From a virus: a stretch of DNA of 41,119 nucleotides. The notes below the pieces were generated by a model. It had not been told where the DNA came from and searched no databases. It worked only from the letters and a program-made list of their open reading frames with translations. The stretch covers positions 1-41,119 of the IMG/VR virus record IMGVR_UViG_3300008111_000062; one strand, 5' to 3'. Positions 1 through 8,762 of this stretch are shown in pieces; within the stretch, counting starts at the first letter, position 1; each line of letters opens with the position of its first letter. The translations under genes were made by a program, and so were the position numbers.

Positions 1-3000
1 GCTAGTAGCAGGAATATAGTTAACTAACTGAGTTCTTCCACCATCTACTGAAGACTTATAGTAATTGACAGTTTTTGGTGGAATTAGATCAGCATTAATT
101 TGACCGATTGAATTGAGTTGAACAACAGCGTTAGGAATAGCGTTTGTAGAAACTGATTTATCAATAAAATCTCCAAGTCTATTATTCAAGAATGATCTAG
201 TTGAAAGTTGTGTAGGAACTCTAGAGTGCTTAGGTCCACCAATTTCATTATCACCAAGATCCGTATCCGTAGAGAACTCTTCAATTACGTTACCACCAGA
301 CAGCGATAATCTAATAGAATCAAGAGTACCAATAGTAACAGTATTATTGAAGATAATGTTACCAGTTCTGTTATAGGCAACAATCGAATCACCAATCTTA
401 AAGTCTCCAAGTTCATTGGTACCGGATGAATAAACTCTACCACCAAGTTCAGAAACTTGTTCAGATCTTGGATCGGTTTGACCTCCATTTTGTGGGAGAG
501 CATTATAATCTATACCAGAACCAGAGAATTCCCAAGTGTGTGATGAAGAGTTTACAATAGATGGTCTGTGGAAGTGTAGTTTATACACTTCAGGTAAAGT
601 TCCAATATTCTGAACGAGTGTTCCAGCTATTGTAGAATCTGTCTTAAATTCAACAGTCCAATAAGTAGTTAATCCGACAACAGCACTTACCCCGATAGAA
701 ATCGGAGATGGACTGTGATCATTAATGTTTAATACTGTTGTTCCATTAGTAACTGAGAAATTCCTTCTAACTCCAGAAGAAAGTTCTAATGCGACAATAA
801 GTTCTCTAGTAGTGTTGTTATACGTTACCGCAAATCCAGTTGCAGTTCCTCCAACTACAGTTTGACTGATTAATCTACCAGAAACAAACGATGCTGTAGA
901 ACCCACTCCAGCAAGGGTTAGTTTTTGATATGAATTATGTGAATCAATAATTTCTTTTACGAAGAAGTCTTGAGTTGACTTTGTAATAGTATGAATACCA
1001 GTACTTAGTGAAGTCAAGTCAACGATGGTATTCAATGACTCATCTTCAGCTAACTTGAAATTATCAGCATCAATATAAACAACATAGTATTGGTTGTCGT
1101 TAACCAGTCCACCAACAATTCTATTTGGAATTACTTGTTCGTCTCCATTGTAAATAACTGGATCAGCATTATTAAATCCGTGAGTTGTAATTGTAATAGT
1201 ATTCTCAGTTAGACCAACTCCAGTAGCTCCATTAAATTCTTTTACTGTTACTGCTGGTTTGAACTGTGAAGTTCTATCAACTCCATTTCCATCGAAGAAT
1301 CTGAGAATATAGTTTTCAACATCAGATCTACCATATCCAACTGCCTTGAGTGTTTGTAATCCACCAGAAGTGCCAGTCGCGGCAACTCTACCACGATCAA
1401 AAATGAACGAATTTCTACTATATCCAGTAGATCTTAAAGCATATAAACCGAAGTTAGTTGCAGAGTTTGTAATGGATAGGTATCCACCAGACTGCGCTAG
1501 GGATCCATATCTACAGAAAATTTGGAAACAAGAAACAACCTGTGAATATCCATCGTTAATAACACGCCAACCGATACCACCGAAGGAAACCATCGTAAAT
1601 GCTGCGGCAACCATGGACTTACCTTGTTCTGGTTGAATAGCATCTGGACCAACTTCTACCTCTTCAGAAATAAGAGGTACGTTTGGTGTTAGTACTTTAT
1701 TTCCATCAACCAACATTCCATTACCACCTAAGAATGATAGAATGGAACAGTTCTGAATATATGGAGATCTAGTAATAGTTGGTTTGTCTAATTTAGTAGC
1801 ATAACCGGCTCTGGAAGTTAGATTATCCGAAGGATCATCAAAAGCTACAGCGTAATCAAATGTATTTTGGGGAACACCTGCGAGATCAATCGCATCCTTC
1901 ATAGCAAAACCAGTGAGATAGATTCCATTTCTTACACGGAATAAATCTTTACCAGCATTTGCAGGTCTAATTATAGTATTTCTTAGGTTATCGCCAACGA
2001 TTGCAACATCATCATAAAGAATGATTGGGTTATCTTCTACATAGTTTCCAGCCTCAACGATAATACAAACAGGTTGTGACTGTGTTCCTGGTGCAACCAA
2101 TGCTGGGGCTGCAGTTGTGCCAAGACCAACAATAGTTGTAATGATGCCAACATAGTTAACTAATGCAGATCTGACATCCGCACAATCGGTTAAACCTAAG
2201 TTTGTAGTTGCAATTCCAACAATACTTCCACTAATGACTGCAGTTGTAAGAATTCCAACAAGGTTATCAATATTAGATCTTATGTTCGCACAAACATTTA
2301 CATCTTTGTTTGTGGATCCAACACTAACATCATTTTGGATACTTAAATCCTGGTAATTTAACCAATTTGTTACAGCTCTCTTTGCATAAGTACCTAAACT
2401 CTGGAATGCGTAAGCTGAGATTACTTCTTCACCCAACAATCCATCTGTTCTTGCTGCACCAGCACCATCGAAGTACTTTTTAGTTGCATAAAGAATATGT
2501 TGGTTAGTTCCGTAAGAGATATCTTGAGCAACAGCATCGACAATGTATCCAAGATCTCTTGCACATTTACGTCCACCAACAACATTAGTGGTTCCAATTC
2601 CTACAAAATCACTTACATTATAGGTAGAGTTGACCAAGAAATATCCATAATTTGTTGTTGCACCAATTCCAGCAGTACTACCAGAACCAACAGCTGTTGT
2701 AACAATTCCAGTCAACGTATCAATAGTTGATCTTACATTAGAACAAGAATTAGGATCAGTGTTAAATCCAGTTACTGGATCTGCAGTAATAGTAAGATCT
2801 CTAGAATTAAGCTGATTGGTAACAGCTTTCTTCATGTAATCTCTAGCACTCTCAAACACATAATTAGATTCTGCGGTTTCTCCGGCTAAACCATCCGCAA
2901 GAAGATTACCTACATTACTGAAATAGAATCCAGTAAATGCACGAGCATAATTATTACCACCTGTAAACACATCAGTAGAAACGGCATCAATAAAGAATCC

Positions 3001-5559
3001 GGTATCTCTAGCACACTTCCAGATACCCTCTGTCATTCCATATCCAATGACGTTGAGATCAAAATCACCGTAATTTACTGCAGGGAGTCCACTAGTATTT
3101 CCAACTCCTATTGCTGCAGTTACGATTCCAACGAGAGAAACAATGGTATTTTGTACATCTGTACATGCAGTTGTACTGGAAACACCTACGTTACCTCCAC
3201 CTCCGTTATATGTTTCTGGTCCACTAGAAACATTCAAATTCTTATTTGTGAGAAGATTTGTAATAGCTCTTCTCATCTGAGTTCCAGCTTGTTGGAATCC
3301 GTAAATTGTTTGTTGTTCTTCTCCAGCTAAACTGGTAGTTCCTACACCAACAAAATAGAATCCTGTGAAAGCTCTTGCATAATTATTACCACCAGTAAAG
3401 ACATCAGTAGAGACTGCATCAACAAAGTATCCCAAGTCTCTCTGACACTTAGCTGAAGAAACTCCAGAAGACCAAAGTGTTGGGTATTGAACGGATATTG
3501 CAGTTAAAGCGGTAGCAACAATCTCACTCTTATTAATTTGGATTAATCTATAAGCATCATAATATCTGGAATCTTCTGTAGTTGATGTGACTCCAGGGCC
3601 TGGAACATAGAATCCTGTTGGGAATCCAATAGCAATAGATGCGATTGATTTATCTACGATTTCTTGTTTGTTAATCTGGATTAACTTATAAGAATCATAA
3701 TATCTGGATCTTTCATTAGTTTCTTGTTCACCTGGGAAGTAGAATCCAGTTGTAGCAGCAAGAGCTACAGATGCAAGAGACTTATCAATAATTTCTTGAC
3801 GGTTGCCAATGATCAGATTTCTAGCATCTTTAGATCTATGGAAGTAGTTTGTATTTGTATTCTCTGGATCATCAATAATTGTAAAATCAAAAGTTTGAGA
3901 TACTGCAGTCTGATAAAGGGTTGGTGGCGACTGGTTATTAATAATATATTGACCAAGGAATTTAATATACTCATATGCAAAAATAGCCTCTTCTTCTTCA
4001 CCTGCAACATATGAAGTAGCACCAGACCAATACGCTAATCCAGCTTCTCTAGACTTGGAATTTCCACCAAATCTAATATCATAAGCTAATGCATCTACAA
4101 GATATCCAATATCTCTTTTACAAATTACTGGATCATAATCCATCAAACGAGTTGAAATATCCTCATAGTTGAATTCAAGATAAGCTACTACTTCTTCTTT
4201 AATGAATTCTTTGTTGGATTCAATTAAATTACCAGCATCAAGGTATCTTTGACCAGGAATGATAAAGCTATCAAAAGATGCTAATTGTGATGCCCTCTTA
4301 ATGGTTTTAACTGGAAGAGTTTTACCATCATTTGCGTCATCACCATTAACTGAAGAAACATAATATCTGTTTTCATACAATCCAGTACCAGTTGCAAATC
4401 CCAGAGTTCCATCTGCATTTAAACCAAGTAATTGTCCATTCTGACCTAATGTTGGTGGTAAAACCAAATCATAATTGGTTGCAATTCCAAGTTGTGATGT
4501 CTTAAATGTAACGTTATTTCTAAGAGAAGTAAATGTATTAATTCCAGAAACTTGAACATTCGTAAATACACCGACGTTACCGGTAATACTGTTAACACCG
4601 CTTACATTATTATTGTTTCCATTTATTGTTACTGAAGACGATCCAATTGTTAAAATTCCAGTAATTCTTGCATTACCAGTTACAACTAAACTTGTATTAC
4701 CAGTACCAATTCTAACATTACCAAGTGTAGAAATACCACTTACATTGATGTTTGTTGCACTTAAGTGAGTAACGAATCCAAGAGTTGCATTTAAATTATC
4801 TACGTTACCATTAACAATATTAACATTTTGTCCTATTAGTGAACTTGCGTTTGCACTGGTTATAATACCAGAATTAATATATGCAGTATTAATATTAAAT
4901 GCAGTCGCTACCGCTGTTGTAATTCCAAGATAAGTCGCAATTCCACTATTTACATTTAAAGTATTGACAGTAGCAGTTGTTATATTTGCATTTGTTATAA
5001 TACCTGCATTGATTTTTGCTTCATTAGTTACACTACTAGTAATTCCAAGATAAGTTGCAATACCGGCGTTAAGATAAAGCAGGTTAGCAGAACCAGAAGT
5101 AATTCCTACATTTGTAATAATACCTGTATTAACATAAGAGGTTCCTGAATAAGAAACTCTTACATCCAAATAAGTTGCAACTCCAGTGTTTACATTTAAT
5201 CTATCAATAGTTGCGGTAGTTATTCCAGCAGAGGTAATTACACCAACATTGATGTTTGCTCTATCAGTTAAACTAGTTGTAACACCGAGATAAGTTGCAA
5301 ACCCAATGTTTATATTTGCTGATCCAATATATGCAGTGTTTATATGAGCAGTTGTTACAATACCAGTATTAATATTAGCTTGATTTGTATATGAAGTGGT
5401 AACATTCGCATTTGTTATTGTTGCCGCAGTAATTACACCAACATTAATATTAGCACGATTTGTATAAGATGTAGAAATACTAGAATTTGTTACTACTTCT
5501 GAATCTATTATAGCCGAAGTAATAATTCCAGTATTAATATTAGCCACATTATGTTGGCA
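1..5559 (-). CDS. Tail fibre, C-terminal segment (3' partial, runs off left edge)
   Basis: I checked this open minus-strand frame for stops from the left edge to about base 1900, and translated selected stretches to its right up to 5559. It is in the same frame as the gene start at 8712, but it is cut off from that start by two frame changes. Order of parts: the end of the AxIxx repeat zone (to about 4800); a beta-strand linker; 'YYVSSVNGDDANDGK' at about 4380-4321, which looks like the start of a pectin-lyase-type beta-helix; about 730 residues of repeats, including four 'C-x-R-D-x-G-Y-x-x-D-A' copies (about 4120, 3450, 3020 and 2560), three 'YYDSYKLIQINKQEI'-type copies and 'CxxVRSxIxxLVGIxTT' segments; the beta-helix resuming at about 2075 ('CIIVEAGNYVEDNPI'); then a receptor-end-like tail with 'HGFNNADPVIY'. 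Probably the distal part of a long tail fibre. Function is inferred from similarity of style to cyanophage fibres. The stop lies outside the window. Confidence 0.8.
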
Positions 5560-7247
5560 TTAGTTATTATTGCCGCAGTAATCACACCAACATTAATATT
5601 GGCTTGATTTGTATAAGATGTTGAAATTCCTGCATTTTGAATTGTTGCATATTCGATAGATGCATTAGTAATGATGCCACTATTAATATTAGCAGTATTA
5701 GTATAAGAATTCGTGGCATTTATATTAGTAACCGTAGCCGCAGTTATGAATCCTACGTTAATATTAGCTACATTAGTGTATGAACTTGTGATGCCTGCAT
5801 TAGTTATTACTGCAGATGTTAAAATACCACTATTGATATTAGCTTGATTTGTATATGAAGTAGTGATATTTGCATTAGTGATTATAGCACCAGTAATAAT
5901 TCCCGTGTTAATATTGCCAGAGTTTACATATAGTGTTGAAACAGATCCATTAGTTATCGTCGCGGCGGTAATTAAACCTACGTTAATATTAGCTTGATTT
6001 GTGTATGAAGTGCTAATATTCGCATTAGTTACTATTGCATTTGTTATAGTTGCATTAGTAATAATACCACTATTAATGTTAGCTACATTAGTATATGATG
6101 TAGTGATTCCTGCATTAGTTATTATGGCTTCAGTGATGATACCACTATTGATATTAGCTTGATTTGTATATGAAGTAGTGATATTTGCATTAGTTACTGT
6201 AGCCGCAGTTATAAATCCTACATTAATATTAGCTACATTAGTATAGGACGTAGTAATATTGGCATTAGTCGTTACTTCATTTGTTATAGTTGCATTAGTG
6301 ATAATTCCACTATTAATGTTAGCTACATTAGTGTATGATGTGGTGATTCCTGCATTAAGAATAGTTGCATATTCAATAGTTGCAGCAGTAATAATACCAC
6401 TATTAATGTTAGCTACATTAGTATAGGACGTAGTAATATTGGCATTAGTGATTATAGCACCAGTAATAATTCCTGTATTAATGTTGCCAGAATTGACATA
6501 TAGATTTGAAACTGATCCATTAGTTATTGTTGCTGCAGTGATAATACCAGTATTGATATTAGCTGTATTTGTGTAAGAGGTTATAATATCTGCATTAGTT
6601 ACTACTGCCTCAGTAATTACACCTACATTGATATTAGCTCTATTTGTATAAGAAGTAGAGATTCCTGCATTAGTAATAGTAGCGGAATCAATAGTGGCTG
6701 AAGTAATAATTCCACTATTAATGTTAGCTACATTAGTATATGATGTAGTGATTCCTGCATTAGTTATTATGGCTTCAGTGATGATACCAGTATTAATATT
6801 GGCCTGGTTTGTATAAGAGGTGGTAGTAAAGGAGTTGTCAATAATACTAGTCTGGCCAGTTAACGAAGTTACAACGCCAAGATTAATATTAGCTACATTA
6901 GTGTATGATGTGGTAATATTGGCATTAGTAATAGTTGCGCCAGCAATAGTAGCCGAAGTAATAATTCCACTATTAATATTGGCTACATCAGTATAAGACG
7001 TGGAGATTCCAGCATTAACAATAGTTGCAAACTGAGTATTAGAACTTGTAATTCCCGCTTGACTAATCGTAGCTGATGTTATAATTCCAGTATTAATATT
7101 GGCTTCATTAGAGTAAGATGTTGCAACAAATGAAAATGAGGTTATTCCAACATTAATATCTGCCGAACTAATAGTTGCACTAGTAATAATGCCAGTATTA
7201 ATATTAGCAATGTTTGTATAAGAGGTGAGACGTGCTAATATTAGCAT
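5508..7247 (-). CDS. Tail fibre, central repeat segment (frame-shifted part of the same gene)
   Basis: A 1.7-kb open stretch made almost wholly of about 20 units of the type 'SYTNxANINxGIITxATI'. Units are 25 or 30 residues long, that is five or six pentapeptides. The apparent start (ATG at 7247) gives 'MLILAR', which is not repeat sequence, and there is no ribosome binding site. The last residues before the stop at 5508 are also non-repeat. In both flanks the repeat pattern continues in a different frame. I therefore read this as the middle of the 8712-to-left-edge gene rather than a separate gene. The frame changes are at about 7220-7233 and 5548-5553. It probably forms a beta-helical shaft. 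If the indels are real, this region would not be translated from the 8712 start. Confidence 0.75.
   Translation of the reverse strand: MLILARLTSYTNIANINTGIITSATISSADINVGITSFSFVATSYSNEANINTGIITSATISQAGITSSNTQFATIVNAGISTSYTDVANINSGIITSATIAGATITNANITTSYTNVANINLGVVTSLTGQTSIIDNSFTTTSYTNQANINTGIITEAIITNAGITTSYTNVANINSGIITSATIDSATITNAGISTSYTNRANINVGVITEAVVTNADIITSYTNTANINTGIITAATITNGSVSNLYVNSGNINTGIITGAIITNANITTSYTNVANINSGIITAATIEYATILNAGITTSYTNVANINSGIITNATITNEVTTNANITTSYTNVANINVGFITAATVTNANITTSYTNQANINSGIITEAIITNAGITTSYTNVANINSGIITNATITNAIVTNANISTSYTNQANINVGLITAATITNGSVSTLYVNSGNINTGIITGAIITNANITTSYTNQANINSGILTSAVITNAGITSSYTNVANINVGFITAATVTNINATNSYTNTANINSGIITNASIEYATIQNAGISTSYTNQANINVGVITAAIITNANIMWLILILELLLRL
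5545..5556 (-). other. Apparent -16 frameshift site in tail-fibre repeats
   Basis: Other copies read 'ANITTSYTNVANIN'. Here the minus-strand bases go straight from AACAT to AATGTGGCT, so about 16 nt (the codons for most of 'TTSYT') are missing. The loss returns the repeat to the frame used at the gene start, and the coding pattern resumes to the left edge. Confidence 0.8.
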
Positions 7248-8712
7248 TAGTTACGGTAGCACCAGTAATTGTAGCAGTAGTAATGATACCACTATTAATA
7301 TTAGCCGTATTTGTATAAGAATTCGTAGCGTTTATATTAGTAACAGTAGCTCCACCAATTGTAGCAGTTGTGAGGATACCAATATTGATGTTTGCCTGAT
7401 TAGTTGTAGATGTCTGTACATTAAGGTTAGTAATTCCAGCACCAGTTATGGTTGCAGAAGTAATGATACCAATATTAATCCTAGCAGTATTAGTATTGGA
7501 ATTAGTAATATTGGAACCTAAAATTATAACACTTGTAATAATACCGGTATTGATATTAACATCATTTGAATATACGGTAGTTGCATTTAAATTACTAACA
7601 ACTGCTGAATTAATTGAGGCTGTAGTAATAATACCCGAATTAATATTAGCTTGATTTGTATATGATGTATCACTGAATAGTGTATTGACAATTGCCGCAG
7701 TACTATTGATATCGCTTGTATCAATAAAATCGGAGTATACTCTTGGAATATCTGCTCTTCCGGCTTTTGGATTACCAATTACAATATTATTATCAGTGAT
7801 AGGAGGAGGTGTAAGAACAAAGTTGTAATCACGAGTAAGTCCTATGGTTGTTCCAGCGAGTGTCTGTGTAGCATTTGTGGATATAGTTATTGTAGTTGTA
7901 GTCTTTGAGACTACAGTAGTACCTGCGGAAATATTAGAAGGACTATCTAAATCTTCAACAAACGCTCCAATTTCAACTTGAGCAGTATCGAGAGCGCTTA
8001 CACCAGCAATTACATTACTTCCTGCTGTAGTATTTCCAAGAATATCTACTTCGCCAGAGAAAGGATTTGTTGCCCCGTAGGTTAATTGGATTTGATCTAT
8101 TCCTACAGAAAATACTTGTTCATCCGAACGTAAGTATTGCCCAGTAATTCCATATCCTACGCTAATACTTGCAGTGTTTATTCCAATAATACTAAAAGAA
8201 CTTGGGAATTCAAATCGACCAGTCTTATTAACAAGACGACTTGCGAAATTATCAGCTAATAATATAATATCAGATCCAAATCCTGTAATAATTGATGTAC
8301 TTCCTGTCCCTAAAGTTACACCAGCTCCAATTGTTACAGTATCGCCTTTTCTGAGTCCTAAAGTAGCAATTCCTAATATTCTATTACTGGAAACAGCGGA
8401 TATTATTCCAGTTTTTGTTAAAAGAAATCTTTCATTTATATTTAAATATTCTGAGTTTACAGAACCACTAATATCAGCATTACCAACTACGACTAATTCA
8501 GAATTTGCAACTGTAGTTCCGATTCCTATTGATGTTTTATTAACAATAGTTTGTGGTGCTCTGGTTCCAACTAGAGGGTGGCCACCTACAGTACTACCAT
8601 CATGAACAACACCCACATCAAGAGTGGTATCAATTGTTAATTCTCCGACAGCACCAGTAAATGATGCGTGTTCTGCACTTGTCCCTCTTCTTAGCTGTAC
8701 CTGCTTAGTCAT
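7204..8712 (-). CDS. Tail fibre, N-terminal segment with Mtd-like N-terminal domain
   Basis: Start of the long tail-fibre gene. Residues about 1-50 ('VQLRRGTSAEHASFTGAVGE', then 'VGVVHDGSTVGGHPL') match what I know of the N-terminal domain of the Bordetella phage major tropism determinant (Mtd_N). That domain is common at the N-terminus of phage fibres and adaptors, where it attaches the protein to the tail. Residues about 60-340 are Gly/Thr/Ile-rich beta sequence with 'NPKAGRADIPRVYSDFIDT' before the repeats. From about residue 345 the 'SYTNQANINSGIIT' repeats begin. The frame ends in 'TSHLLYKHC' at a stop that arises from an apparent 7-nt excess at about 7220-7233; beyond it the repeats continue in another frame. 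The start at 8712 is chosen because the Mtd-like domain begins there. The Shine-Dalgarno sequence is weak. Confidence 0.85.
   Translation of the reverse strand: MTKQVQLRRGTSAEHASFTGAVGELTIDTTLDVGVVHDGSTVGGHPLVGTRAPQTIVNKTSIGIGTTVANSELVVVGNADISGSVNSEYLNINERFLLTKTGIISAVSSNRILGIATLGLRKGDTVTIGAGVTLGTGSTSIITGFGSDIILLADNFASRLVNKTGRFEFPSSFSIIGINTASISVGYGITGQYLRSDEQVFSVGIDQIQLTYGATNPFSGEVDILGNTTAGSNVIAGVSALDTAQVEIGAFVEDLDSPSNISAGTTVVSKTTTTITISTNATQTLAGTTIGLTRDYNFVLTPPPITDNNIVIGNPKAGRADIPRVYSDFIDTSDINSTAAIVNTLFSDTSYTNQANINSGIITTASINSAVVSNLNATTVYSNDVNINTGIITSVIILGSNITNSNTNTARINIGIITSATITGAGITNLNVQTSTTNQANINIGILTTATIGGATVTNINATNSYTNTANINSGIITTATITGATVTNANISTSHLLYKHC
7220..7233 (-). other. Apparent +7 frameshift site in tail-fibre repeats
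   Basis: Reading leftward, the repeat codes AN-IST-S and then meets ACGTCTC directly followed by ACCTCTT. This is an imperfect 7-nt tandem duplication where other repeat copies have only one such heptamer before TATACAAAC. The 8712 frame then stops at TAA 7206-7204, while the repeat continues in the frame open from 7247 to 5508. Confidence 0.8.
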
Positions 8713-8748
8713 AGTACGACTACTTTCAAACTACTACTTTCTCTGATA

Positions 8749-8756
8749 TATTTAGA
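8749..8756 (-). promoter_or_regulatory. Late-promoter-like box (imperfect)
   Basis: TCTAAATA on the minus strand, 37 nt before the tail-fibre start. It differs from T4 late TATAAATA at one position and lies just downstream of the 755-aa gene's start region. The same octamer occurs at 39141-39134. Function is uncertain. Confidence 0.3.
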
Positions 8757-8762
8757 GCAATT

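Larger units (their letters stand above)
4800..7690 (-). repeat. Pentapeptide-like (AxIxx) coding repeat array
   Basis: Coding repeats of about 75 and 90 nt (25 or 30 residues), for example ANINS-GIITA-ATIEY-ATILN-AGITT-SYTNV. Split into fives, most units have A, G or S at position 1 and I at position 3. This is the spacing of pentapeptide repeat proteins, with Ile in place of the usual Leu/Phe. About 20 copies lie between 5550 and 7240, and the array continues on both sides. To the left it degenerates into 'GIATYLGI'/'YLNAGI' variants. Several copies are close to identical in DNA, which makes this stretch prone to slippage and to collapse during assembly. Confidence 0.85.

Noticed and set aside
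285-503. 72-aa minus-strand ORF
   Set aside because: It is a shadow in a different frame of the tail-fibre C-terminal segment, which is open through this region.
1346-1636. Plus-strand ORFs such as this one and others across the window
   Set aside because: All plus-strand ORFs lie opposite well-supported minus-strand genes and have low-complexity or biased products typical of antisense shadows.
5508-7247. A separate gene with its own start at 7247
   Set aside because: The first residues are not repeat sequence, no ribosome binding site precedes the ATG, and the repeat pattern runs straight through in another frame on both sides.
7204-7247. Programmed ribosomal frameshifting
   Set aside because: There is no slippery heptamer or clear downstream structure. 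A 7-nt local duplication explains the change, and the second break is a 16-nt loss, which a ribosome slip cannot make up.
4800-7690. CRISPR array or non-coding satellite
   Set aside because: The repeats have a 15-nt coding period, no unique spacers, and read as regular protein.
1-8712. Diversity-generating retroelement target
   Set aside because: Only the N-terminal attachment domain resembles Mtd. No reverse transcriptase, template repeat or A-biased variable repeat is visible here.
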